This document shows, piece after piece, positions 24,370-36,500 of a stretch of 64,000 nt of DNA. A program made the position numbers and the translations under genes. The stretch is from Musa acuminata AAA Group (taxonomy: Eukaryota > Streptophyta > Magnoliopsida > Zingiberales > Musaceae): positions 33,027,001-33,091,000 of the forward strand of contig NC_088330.1 in the NCBI RefSeq assembly GCF_036884655.1, written 5' to 3'. Below the pieces are notes generated by a model. The model ran no database searches. It was not told the DNA's origin and saw only the letters and a program-made list of their open reading frames with translations. The first letter of the stretch is position 1. Each line of letters begins with the position of its first letter.

Positions 24370-25394
24370 GACGAGCCAAACAAGGGCCGGTCGGGAGTCA
24401 GTGTTACCGCTCAAGAAAAGCACCGTCCAAAATACCGGCCGTTATAATGATACATAAATGCTCTGTTACATGGCGTTATACCCCCTTGTCATCTGTAATA
24501 ACGACCATGCTGTAACGGGATCATACCCTGTAACTTCCCGCAGCTCTCGTACCAGCATGAGAAGGATCTTGACAGGTGAAGAGCAACATCACTGGACTCC
24601 CTACTGCTCTTGATCTCTAATGTTATTGGTCACGGAAAAATCTAGGGCGGATCATTGCTTCAGATGCGCAGTGATGCAGGAGGCAGAGGAGATGTTCTTG
24701 GAAGGACTACAGACAGAAGCTGAGAACTGCCTTCATAGGAGTAGTTGTGCATGCTTTTTGTGGCATTCTGGTGGAATGGACACTTGCTATCATCCTCTTG
24801 GAGATGATTGTGCTGCAGATAGTGGAGTTGTGACTACAATCTCAGCTTTTATGAACTGCCCTGTAGAGTTCATTGAGGTGATGTAAGTGTCGCGATCCCC
24901 TGTTTCTAGTGACGAAGGCGCACAAGAGGAGGAGGGAGGCGCACCGTCGCCACTGGAGTTCAGCATACAAGCTACAGGATACCACTTTGCTCGTGCGGCC
25001 GTCCTCGTTCTGGTCGCGTCGTTCTTTGACGGATCCGCCCAAGCTTCCATGGTGGATGAGGATGGGCCTCTAAAACGGGCTCGAGCACGGTGCAGCGTCG
25101 TTGCCGGCCCATGAATCTGTGCGCGCAATAGATGTTCACAGTTCACATTGATGAGAGGCTCTTCCAGCTCCATGCGATGCCTCCACCAGTGGACAGCGGC
25201 CGACATGAGAGGGACGGCGTGGGAAGAACGAGGGTACATGGCACGATGTTGCTTTTAAATATGCGCAAGAGGAAGGAAGCCGGCCATTTCCACCCGTATG
25301 ACCAGGAACCATCTCGGATCACGCGCTTGATCTACTCTCGCGTCCCATCATCTCCTTCCTTTTCTTGTTTCTTTAATAATCTCTCTCCCCCCGC
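24370..25394. other. Divergent intergenic region between PPR and C2 genes
   Basis: About 1.1 kb separates the two start codons. Bases 24880-25250 are GC-rich with overlapping open frames on both strands (up to about 150 codons), but none shows a recognisable domain, exon signals or a convincing start. I treat it as promoter and 5' flank. Confidence 0.45.
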
Positions 25395-25402
25395 TATAAA
25401 TA
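25395..25402 (+). promoter_or_regulatory. TATA box of the C2 protein gene
   Basis: TATAAATA lies 66 bases upstream of the start codon and is followed by a CT-rich leader (TCCTTCTTCCTTCTCC), a usual plant 5' UTR feature. This places transcription start near 25430. Confidence 0.7.
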
Positions 25403-25460
25403 GGTTGTCCTTCTTCCTTCTCCTTCTCCTTCATCGCAGGTCTCTGCTCAAAGAATAGGG

Positions 25461-28400
25461 ATGGTTCGTGGAAAGCTTGAAGTGCTCCTCGTCGGAGCCA
25501 AGGGCCTCGAGAACACCGACTTCCTCTGTACGATCTTTATCTTCGACCAAAGATCCGATCTTTGATCCTCTTTTTCATGATCTTATTAGGAGTGCCAATG
25601 AAAATTTCTCCTTTTTTACTAATATCGTTGATTTCTTGGCCTTTCTTCCATTTCTTGATCTTGCATTTGCATCGGTGCTTGATTTCGGAATTCGATGTGT
25701 CTGTTTAAGGCCGTGTTGGTACTTTGAATCCGGATCTTTATGGCTTCTTTTAATGAATTGGAACAGGTAAAATGGATCCTTATGCGGTCCTCACATGCCG
25801 GACGCAGGAGCAGAAGAGTAGCGTTGCATCTGGTATGATCTATAGCACATTATAGTCAGTAGTATTAAGAATTTTCATGATGTATTATAGCACATTACCG
25901 TCAGATATCTGCATGATGTATAAATTATTGAAGTTGGTAGATCTGAATGGCCCTTTTATATAAATTTTAGCTTCTTTCTTAATGAATGATGCAATAAATA
26001 GGCCAACAGAATAGTAATATAATTCTTGTGATTTTATATACAATATTGTAATTAGATTGGAACTATCTAATTTCTATCATTACACAGATCATAGCTGACT
26101 TACCCGGTAGCAGATCTCACTCTTCATGTTTTCTGTATGAAATGTGATGGTCATGATAGCCAGCTACCTCTATTACTGGCCCTCCCATAAACCGAAAAAT
26201 TGAATTAGCATCGCTTTCTTATGTATGTATCTTTGTTACTATTTGGTGATGCTTAAGATGTATTGATACAGGAAAAGGCAGCGATCCTGAATGGCATGAG
26301 AGCTTTGTGTTCACTGTTTCTGACAGTGTTCCAGAACTCACTATTAAGCTCATGGACAGTGATACTGGCTCCAGAGATGATTTTGTGGGAGAAGCAACGT
26401 AAGTTTGTTGTTTCATTTATGATACAAATAGTTTGGAGAATACGACTAGTTACTGCTGAATTTACATGTTTCACATAATGAGAAGCTGTCATTCATAGTA
26501 ATTACTCTGTTGTCTTCTGTTTCTGTTGATGATTCACTTTTTCTTATAACATAACAAAGAGACCTATACTTTTCCCGCTAATTTGACCACATTGTTAGTT
26601 TATGTTGTTTCCATATCTGAGCTTTCTTACCATCTGATCCCATCATCTGCTTTCCAGCATTCCTTTAGAAGCAGTATTTTTCGAAGGAAATATTCCTCCT
26701 ACTGTTTATAATGTGGTCAAGGATCAAAAATATTGTGGAGAAATTAAAATTGGTCTCTCCTTCATTGCAGAGGTATGTATCTACTCAGCTGTTACTACGT
26801 TCCTAGTTGTATTTTTTGAGTCTCTAAAGTACCTTATTGCTAAAACTTGAGATGGAAGACTGTTGTTAAATTGTCCTTCATTAAAATTGTCACTTTTATC
26901 CTGCCTACATTAGTTTAGTACAGAAGGAAACTGATCCTTGGGAACAACAAAAATTTCAAATAAGGAAAATAACTAAAACAAATTCAGAAATATTTTAATG
27001 TGAGAATGATTATGTGAAGTTTGATCTGAAAAGCAACCATACTTTATCAGAGACGACTAAACAAATTGAATGCTATTATTAAACTTCAAGTTATGCGGAG
27101 ATGTGTTAGAAATTTATTAAAAAAATATCAAGTGTACTATATGAAATTAAGCTACTTGTATTATAAGCTATAATTTGGTGTAAAGCTTAAAGCTATCACG
27201 TGGAATTTTTTTTTTTTTTTTTGTGAATCATTGTTTGGTAGAGTAATTGTAAAGACTTGTATGAATTATAATTCTATGTAGTGTACTACAAAAATTACTT
27301 GCATTTAATATATAATTTTATATACTATAGAAATCAAATAGTGCAAATTCTATTTCTTTTCAGATGAATCTTTGTTGCTTTCTAATAAATTTAATTGTTA
27401 CAACTGTACTATCTAAGTATATTTAAACTTGTATGGTCGACTTGACACCACCTTTCGGATGAAAGTTTTGGTGGAGGAGAGAACTATTACTAGAAGATCA
27501 AGCGTAAAACCGAAAAGAAACGACCTCTATTGCTTGTAAAGCTAAAGTGCTAACTACAAGACTTAAAGCAACGAAATTGAAAGTGCGTAAAGAAACTAAT
27601 AGACACATAGGGTGCACATTGCCTTTGGACAGCACCTGGGTGCTCTCGGCAATTTGCGGAATGCTATCGATTTCAGTCTCCTCCTCTCTTGTTGCTAGAA
27701 CCTCCACCTAAGGTTTGAACAGCAAGCAGTAGGCTTCGGGGGCTTCTCACAGCAGCTGGACAGAGCTTGATGCAGGGCTTGGGCTGCTGGAACCTGAGGG
27801 AAAAGGCTGCGGTTGGAAGGATTGGCTGCACCTTGCAGAATTCCTCCTTTCTCTCTTCTCTCTTTTGAGGGTTGGAATAGCTAGAATCGATTGGAGACTT
27901 ATTGGAGACTTCTTTGATTTCCTTAAATGGGGACACACTCCTTGTTTTATATGGTGAGAGACGTCCCAAGTCCTTAAGGTTTAAGGACTTTTCTTGTAGG
28001 GCGTGCACAAGTAGTATTTTATCTCCTTGCTCGATGGCTGCCCCTATTTGGGTGAAGACTGTTCTAATCCAAGTCCTATTAGAACTTGGATTGAGATAAG
28101 TGGGCTACTGTGATATGGGTTTTGCTTGGCCAAGTAGGGCTTTGAGGCTTCAAGAGGCCCTTGGGTAAGGATCGTTCAAACTAGTTGAATGAGGTGAAGA
28201 TCATTCCTAATCAATATAATGATATTTATTTGTTCACATTGTTGAGCCTACAAAATTTAAGTGTAAATACTATAAAACACATGTTGATCGAATATATATA
28301 TATACACACACACATGTCCTCGTCGTGTTTGTGTATGTGCTTCACAAATATTTGGGGAAAGATAAGTTAGATTAAAAGTTTGCCGATACTTTGTGAGCAT

Positions 28401-29291
28401 GGAGGATCCAATTAAAGAGATTTACCACAGTTGAAACACAAGAGAAACATCAACAGGAAAATAATACTGCTGTTGATGTATGAGAAAGCTCCCCTCAAGA
28501 TGCATTACTGTTGAGGAATCAACAACAAAATTGTCATTCATGCAGTTTGCAATTCTAGTTCCATCGAACAACTAGATAGCAATCAAGTTGATCTTTTGGA
28601 CATGATTCTCTCCATATGACGGGATAAGACTACTTGTCATCTGCTAGACTCCACAGTGTACAAGTATCTGTCTACTCATTGCTTTTGCAATTTCTGAGAC
28701 AAATCTGCAACTGATCTTGGTCTTATGATGGGAGAAGGGTGTTTGCTAAAGGAAATTAGAGCCACTCAAGTCATTAAAAGGACTTTTATTGTTTCTGACT
28801 TTCTGTAGCATCATTTTCTGGAGTTTGATCATATAAGAGTGAATCATCATACATCTCATGTTCCATATAGAGGCTAGTTTTTCTTATTTTCTCAAATTTT
28901 CATCCATTTTCTAACCTTTTTTTTTTCAGTGTTGCAAAAAGAAAGAACAATTCCTGAGTAGAAAAGACTCCTTCGGTACTTCAATATTTTGTTTGATGAA
29001 AGAATATGAACATCTATTTCTCTCAAAAAAAAAAACATGTTGATATCATGGAATAAGAGTAGGTCGGAGTAATCATGTAAAGGGCGTCCTATCTTTCTTT
29101 GCATTGCCGAAGTTGATAATTGGTTTCCAAGTTGACAGCTTGTTAAATGCTTCATCAAATAATGTTCTCATTGTAGAGCAGCCAAGGTAGGAGCTCAAAT
29201 AGAGTGTTCTAAGTTACGCTCGTCTTTGCAGGAAACTCGCGGGAGTGATTTCCTTGCCCAGAGCTATGGTGGATGGAACGAGTCATCCTGA
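25461..29291 (+). CDS. ERG3: Single C2-domain protein, elicitor-responsive ERG3-like
   Basis: Exons 25461-25527, 25767-25832, 26272-26398, 26658-26772 and 29232-29291 join in phase into 144 residues. Nearly the whole protein is one C2 domain. It starts at GKLEVLLVGAKGLENTD (residues 4-20) and carries the Ca2+-binding aspartates D20, D26, D73, D75 and D80/D81 in loops ENTD, KMDPYAV and MDSDTGSRDD. The conserved ends TVYNVVK and GEIKIGLSF are present. These proteins bind phospholipid membranes in response to calcium. The rice member is elicitor-induced, and related phloem proteins move with RNA. Exon 2 starts so that the usual CNMDPY reads CKMDPY. The last exon is only 20 codons and follows a 2.46-kb intron containing repeat-like sequence, so a read-through form ending in intron 4 is possible. 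Confidence 0.93.
26773..29231. other. Long last intron of the C2 gene with repeat-like insert
   Basis: The intron is AT-rich to about 27420. From about 27420 to 28180 it becomes GC-richer and reads like an inserted repeat, with no transposase or polyprotein motif seen. Microsatellite-like ATATAT/ACACAC lies near 28290-28315. Open frames here do not match any family I know. Confidence 0.4.
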
Positions 29292-29470
29292 AAGATATTT
29301 TCATGCTCTAGTAAAATCTTAATATAGCCAGAATGTACACCAGGATATTTCGTTCCAAAAGGCATAGTTCTAAGAGACATTGTCCAGTCAATAAAGCTAC
29401 TAGAAAACTTAAAACAGGAATGGGTACTTTCTATGTCCCACTTCATCGATCGATTATTCACACTTTCAAC

Positions 29471-29790
29471 TACTTGGGTCTAGTGTTTGTTTCGTTTAAT
29501 GTGAAATGGTTGTTTCTGTATCTTTTCTTTCTTATCACAAGAACTATATCTACTTGGGTCTAGTGTTTGTTTCGTTTAATGTGAAATGGTTGTTTCTGTA
29601 TCTTTTCTTTCTTATCACAAGAACTATATCTACTTGGGTCTAGTCTTTGTTTCGTTTAATGTGAAATGATTGTTTCTGTATCTTTTCTTTCTTATTATAA
29701 GAACTATATCTACTTGGGTCTAGTCTTTGTTTCGTTTAATGTGAAATGGATGTTTCTGTATCTTTTCTTTCTTATCACAAGAACAATATC
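29471..29790. repeat. Tandem array, four copies of an 80-bp unit
   Basis: Units begin at 29471, 29551, 29631 and 29711 with TACTTGGGTCTAGT and contain GTTTGTTTCGTTTAATGTGA and TTTCTTTCTTATCACAAGAA. The first two copies are almost identical; the others differ at a handful of positions. There are no spacers. The array starts 180 bases after the C2 stop codon, so it probably lies in or just after its 3' UTR. The period is not a multiple of three, so open frames across it are incidental. Confidence 0.95.
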
Positions 29791-30502
29791 GATACTCGAT
29801 TCACATCATGCTCGAGCAAGTTTCAATTATACCATTGTAACTGTTACAGATGTACCAAGTCTGACATGGTTGATACAACCAAACCCACACCTGTAACCCA
29901 GGTTAATTGAGTGGCGAACTGTTTGTCTATTGTTTTAGCTACCATTTCCCATTACGTGGGAGTAGAAAGAGTCAGTCCTCCACATTCACATAGCAGTTTA
30001 GCCAAGAAAGTATGACTCTGATATCTGTGAGCACGACACAGTTTCAGGGTTGCATCTCGCAGAACTACCACTGTAAATAATCACAACCCGTTCTATTTGA
30101 ACTTTCTAACATCAAGAAGAAAAGCTTGGCACTCAATTACCAGGAATTATTGTTGCATCTCTGTCACAATGTAGGTGAAAGGTGAAGTAAACCGATCTAT
30201 ATATCTGCCTGTTAAAAGACAAAAAAGAACTAAACGATTAAACAAGGAAATTGCACCAAGCTGACTTCACAGGTCATGGAAAAAGATGGTCATAAAACGC
30301 ACAACTTGAGCAGCTATGCTGTCATAAGCCATAAGCCTGACCGGAACGGCAAGCTTAAGGTTAAGAGTCGATTCCACCAGTCTGCTAAAATGATACAAAA
30401 AATTGCTAGTTTTACAACATGGCCTCAAAATGCACCAGGCTGCAGTATCAAAGTTGGAAGAGTTTTAGTGCTACAGTAATATACCAGTTTAAACAAAACC
30501 AC
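29791..30502. other. Convergent intergenic region
   Basis: This stretch lies between the C2 gene and the MBD gene, which converge. It should contain 3' UTR sequence of the MBD gene. No other feature was recognised. Confidence 0.45.
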
Positions 30503-33500
30503 TTAGGTTGCCTTCTTGCTAGACTGCTGGCCTTTCTGCAAGGAACATGCACTTCCATCACTCCTGAAGCACACTTGTGTCCCCCATGGCTCCATCTGTA
30601 CAAGATTCTCACTCTGGCTTGAGCTTGTGAACTTAGTCAATGAAGCTGGTCCACCAAGAATTGAGTTCTTTGTCGAGAGCAGTGCCTGATGGAAATATTC
30701 CTGAATGTCCCCAGTTTCCTCAAAAACGGGAATGTCACTTGTAAGCATCTTGAAAGCAAATTCAAGGCATGGGTCTGGCCAAGAGTCACCGAATGGTGAT
30801 CTGTACGGTGCCAATGGTTTTTCACTGCTAGATCTTCCCGATTGAACCTGTTTTTTGGCATTTGATTCTTCACTTGCATGCTTGTGGCTCTCAAGATCGT
30901 CTGATTGTTCAAGGTCTATTATGGGTGTCACATTTTTCTGGTGGACTCTTTTGTTAACTAGATCAGATTGAGCGCTCTGAGCCAAAACTGAAGCTGATTT
31001 GTTCCCATTAGACCTTTGAATGGCTCCAGAGTTTGACATTTGGTTGCCCCTAAGTGCAGCCAATCGTTTAGATGCTCGGAGTGGCATCTTCATTGGCTTT
31101 ATGGCCTTGGCTCTCGTGAAGCCACGCTTGTGTCTTCCTCTGCTCTTCTTAGGTTCAGATTGCTCCTCATTCTTGAGCGTTAAGTTTGTTTCATCCAACG
31201 AGTTAGTCTCTGGAGCTAGTAGATTTCCATTCTGCTGTCGGAGAGGCACCAACGGTACATGCTTTACTTGTCTCATATTTGCTTGCTGCATCTCATCAAA
31301 CCCGTTGGAGAGGCATTCATCATTAAGAAAAAATTGCTTCAACTGGGAACATTCTTGTGATGCTTTAGGTGCTTCAATCATTGCATCAGACAGCTTATCA
31401 TTAACAGAGTCTGATGGCTTTCCTATTGCTGGTTCTGACAATTTCTCCTTTCCCAGATCTAATGTTTGGCCTGTAAATGCAACTCCATCAAAGTGCCTGA
31501 CATGTAATGAATCAGCTACTTTTGTGCCTGGAATAAGAAGACAAAAAAAAGAGGAAAAAATAAGTCAAAACTAGCAATCCAAAGAGTGTCCATTTTTATA
31601 CCCTGCAGATAAAAATCTTTAACCCTTCAATTTTAGAATTAAGAGTTGGATCATAATATCCATACATAAACAAGTTCGAGACCTGTATTTCTGTAAAGGT
31701 CCAGATCTCAGAAACGGATAGTCATGTTTGTTCAGGGATTTCCACAGCTTATCCAGAAATCAAGTTTGAGCTAATACTATGATCAATCGCCAGAGCTTAC
31801 AGGTTTCAGTATGCACAACAATTGATCAATCAATTGCTCACGAGTATAAACCAATTGCTTCTTAATTTCCCTTGATTTCTAAAACTATGAAATGTACACT
31901 TTGAAGAAGCACCTATATCACATTTTTTGGCCTTTTCTAGTCTCAGTAAGTTCATCAAAACTTTAGCCTTTGTTTTAAAAAAACAAATAGAGGGAGGAAC
32001 ACCACATAGAGAATTGCCCTGTCATCAGTAGTGTACCACTTTTAGAAAGGTTCAAGCAGGAACCTTTTTCAGATGAGGAGGGTAGGCAACCACTAGTCCC
32101 AAGGCCTCACTAAATTTTTCGCAACTTAATTGCACAAAGAAAATAAGAAATTTGAACAAAATTCTTTAAATAACTTCTTTTGATAACAACATTGATTTAT
32201 TTTATTGTTGCTGATGCATGACCTGAGGGAGGCAAATTTGACCACTGAGGCGATTTGTTGATCTCTGTTGCCATCTTCACATCTGAATCAGTACCTTTTT
32301 CTGGAAAGAGGCATCTCCTTGAGGCATCTCTTCGCCAGTGTAATCTTTTGGCTGCAGCAGCGGGCTACAGAGAAGAATGCATAAGAACATTGGCAAAAAT
32401 ATCTACAAGAAAACCTACAAGGAAATAGGTAATTTAAATATTGATAAATTATCAGATGTATGAAATGGTTATGAATTAAAATGTAACCTAACATGAACAC
32501 CATGCATATCGAGCAAATTCATTTTTAATAATTATTGCTAGATAATCCTAGCTAACTAAAACAAGAAGTGGAGAATACATGAAGTACTGAATGAATCTAC
32601 AATAAAGGATAGACCCAAGTGGGCATTATGCATACAAGATAGAGCTGTAGCTATAATTGGATGTCTCCATCTTCAGTTAAAAGCAGCTATATTGATCAGA
32701 AAAAAACAACTTTAACTCATAATTTCTAATCACTTCATGAAAAGAGTATGTTTCTAATTGAGTTGCAATTTAATAAAATTAACAATATAGCAAAAAAAAC
32801 ACAGTGTAAATGAACATGCCTGAGACATTGCAATTTGTGAACACCATGGATGCCATAAACCCAAAGTGGAATACTTGTGCAAAACTATAATTTATACTAT
32901 TTAACAAGTCAAATGCTTCAATATAGCAGATATTTAACACTAAATTTTTATTTAGTATATAGATGGGTAGAATTAAATGATAGACAATCTAACAATAAAC
33001 TTTCTCTTTGACTCACTAATGTTATTGTGACCATCTACCTAACCTAAGATGAGACTGGAAAAGGAAAGAGCTTTATAATTGTTTGGTTTTGCTTGTTTGA
33101 GATGAGGTGCCTCTTCTTCCAAGTTTCACCTCAAGATGATGTGTCTGCCTCTAACAAAGCTTGAGGATCAACAGAGAATTAAAGAATCTGAGGCTAAGAC
33201 AAAAGATGAAAACATGGCCGGTACAAAGACACATCAGCGTTTTGCTTGCTTTTGATGCTTTTCTTCTCTCTTCTGACCTGATTTAGGGAATACTAAAGGG
33301 ATTGAATCGCTAAAGGGGGATAGTAACAATATATTGGGACCCATTGAAGTTGACTAACCAAACATTTTTCAGTAATTATGTCCTCCCTAGGCAATGGGCA
33401 TGCTACATAAGAGCTTAAAGGTTGGCTTTTGCAATTATGTTGATTCACCATATAGCATCAATTTACGCATTGTGTGGAACCTGTGATAATTAGTTACTCT

Positions 33501-36500
33501 CTGGGACAATTTTGGAGAAACGGAAGGTCTCACTTTTTAACATTTCAAATAATTATTTGGATATATTGTTCTACCAATTATTGCCCAAATACTACTTAAG
33601 AGCAACATTTAAAAATCAATCATACGTCTGAACAGACCTGTTTTTTACCAATCCGACAACTGAGTAGCCGGTACACAAACTGGACAATTTTGCCCAATGC
33701 ACTAGACTTACTGGGTGGTAAGCGGACTGGTACCAAGCTATACTACCAGATGGTAAACCTACCATCCAGTACAGTACCCTTAGTACTTTTTAGTTTATCT
33801 TTTTCTTCACTTCCGCTGCTACTGCTCCTCCCTCCTGTGTTATTGCCTCCTCCTCGTCAGCATTCCTCCAATGCTGCTTATCGTGTTGTGGTTTCACCTC
33901 CGCCCCATGGAACTATACGGCTCCTCGCCCTCACTCTCTTTGCTTGTAATGGTCCGGCTAGTACCAATCAGTACCGACCCATCCTGATGCTTGGAACCAT
34001 GAACAAGTACTAAGTGCTGTACCAGTGGCACACTGATGCCATCCGGACCGAATCAAGGTTTTAATTGTTGCTTAAGAGAGTTTCAACAAGAGACCTCCAT
34101 ATCCAACAAGTGATTGGTGATGCAAAAACAAGCTGGTAAAGGTAGCCCTTGGCATCAATAAGGAGGTAGATCATGAAACCTCGGAGATACTAGTAGACTT
34201 AATCATGAATCTAGATAATGCAGTTCTAGACAGAGTGGAACAAATATCCCCCATGTTGCAGCAGATTGAGGTCAACATTGTAGTTGAGTCTATGAAGTTC
34301 CCTGCAGCTTCCTAGAACTTACAGATAGATCCACTAAGTTTTCCTGGGTTTACATGGTTAGGAAATAAATATATATCTGAAAAAGAAAAAAAGAAAAAAA
34401 ATAGACGAGAAAGATCAACTGAATCATTCGAATACCTAAGACACCTAGAATTAGTGGCGCCACATTGGCACATTCACAGTCTCAGCATCAGAGACAACAG
34501 AGAGATGCATCTCTGAATCTTCGTTGTTTGCAACTCGTTTGATCACATATTCCAAATGCTCACCTTGCATTTACTAAAAGATGAGCAACTTCTGAGATTG
34601 TATCTGTAAGTTGCAGTAGGCTGAGAAGAACATGCAATTCTTTTTCTCACTGTTTCCTTGTTTCATCTTGTGAATGTCATGTGAAAAGTAACCTTCAACC
34701 AATGAGTCACTGAATTTATAATTTGCAGCAGCTTCGTTAAAATAGTAGTCATTTGCTCTTCAATCATGCGTATAATTCTGAAGTATAAAATGCCAAGACT
34801 AACCATCTGATCCAGTCACTCACCTATTTAACAATCTAAAGCAGAAAGCTACAGGCTCTCTGACTAATGATGAGACTCCCGGCTTGCTTTCAGTGAAATT
34901 CATCTGTTTGATGATCCAGCATTTATAAAATTTTTCCTTTACTATCCCATTCCTAAATGCACAAATCATTGAGTTGCAAAATTAGCTTTAGAAAAAGCCC
35001 TCTCAGATTTATCTTCTCTGATGCAGCCATCTTCCTCCTTTGTTGAACTTTTGAGCCACATACAACCTTGTGCTCTTGAGATAAATAATTGCCACAATTT
35101 TAATAAGGGTTATAATCAAGAATTCATGTGAGCTTGTCACTTAAGTCCTACTAAAATATGGAGTGTTTCTTTTATTATAAATGTAGAAATCGACGCTCAA
35201 GGCAACATAAGTCATGTCATCTTTCATCAGACACTAATTACTTAAAATGGCTGCTGCTGTCAATTCTCCTCCATATCTGCCCAAACCAGCAACATAATGA
35301 AGAGAAAACCCCAGAACGCCCTAAAATTTAAAACCACTTTAAAATCATTTGGTCAAACTTGGATCCTACATGCAAGATAAGAAGAAACCTAACAGTGGAT
35401 CGTCTAGAAATAATCAAATTTAATCTGGTTTCCTTTCTTCCCAACAATGATATGATGAAGACATCTAAGTTCCTGCATCAATATATTTCTATTTTCTTAA
35501 GCAGACACATATAGCCTAAATACAACTATCAATACAGATGTCAGTAGTGCAAAAAAAAAAAGACGTCAGTAATCAATAAGCACCATCATATGAGTTAGCT
35601 GCCTTCAATTATGAGCTGCATGCCATAACACTATGAATGACTCTGAGACATTAATTTCATAAAATATATAGTAAAAAATAAAACTCAACTTATTTGCCAC
35701 TATATTTTATCCAACAATGCCATGCAGAAAGCAATATAGATAAAAACAGTTCAATATCAATTAGAACAAGTAATGATTGTATGAGTCTCGAAGAAATATG
35801 ATATAAACTTACATGTAGTTCCCTTTCTACAGTATGCAACTCACGTATACTCCTTTTCTGTGGTTTGCTTGCACATTTATTGACATCTCCAGTTTCAATA
35901 TACCGAAATGCATCCTTTAAGGAGCGAAATGCATATTCACCATCTGGATCAATGTATAACTGTTGCAGCAAACAGCAGACAATAAAAGATATATCTGATA
36001 ATCTGATATAACTTCTGCAAAGTGGACATCCTCCAGACCACAGAAACAGATTGCTTATACTATATGGAAAAGTGAGTTAAGTAATGATCTAAAAACAAAA
36101 TAAGCCAAGAATGGATAAACAATGGCAATCATACACATGAATACATCAAGCCATGAATAGTTGAAATGGAAATTTTTTTATCATCATAATCACTTCCGAA
36201 GGTGAAATACCTGTGCATTATATTCATTTGGCATTGTGCAGATTCTGACACTACAAAGTTAAATGTAATTTAACTTTTTAAATGAAGTACTTTTTGCATG
36301 TTAACTCATGCAAAGTAAATGATAATTGTAGTAAAGAGATGCACTTCTTCTTTCAACCAAGGCTTATCAATCCTATAGTGATCTCCACTTGGAATGGTGC
36401 AGTATCAATATGGTGCCATATAGCGAGTTGACATGCTTAGTGCACTGCAGGTCTAAAAGATATCTTTACCAATTCATTTTGGATTTTGATGGTTCTGAGT

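Noticed and set aside
24790..25239. 149-codon minus-strand frame upstream of the C2 gene
   Set aside because: It lies in GC-rich promoter sequence with overlapping frames on both strands and has no family resemblance.
27673..28008. 111-codon minus-strand frame in the C2 gene intron
   Set aside because: It lies within repeat-like intron sequence with no domain; composition suggests transposon debris.
29471..29790. Possible CRISPR-like array
   Set aside because: The 80-bp units abut with no spacers, and the host is a plant; this is a plain tandem repeat.
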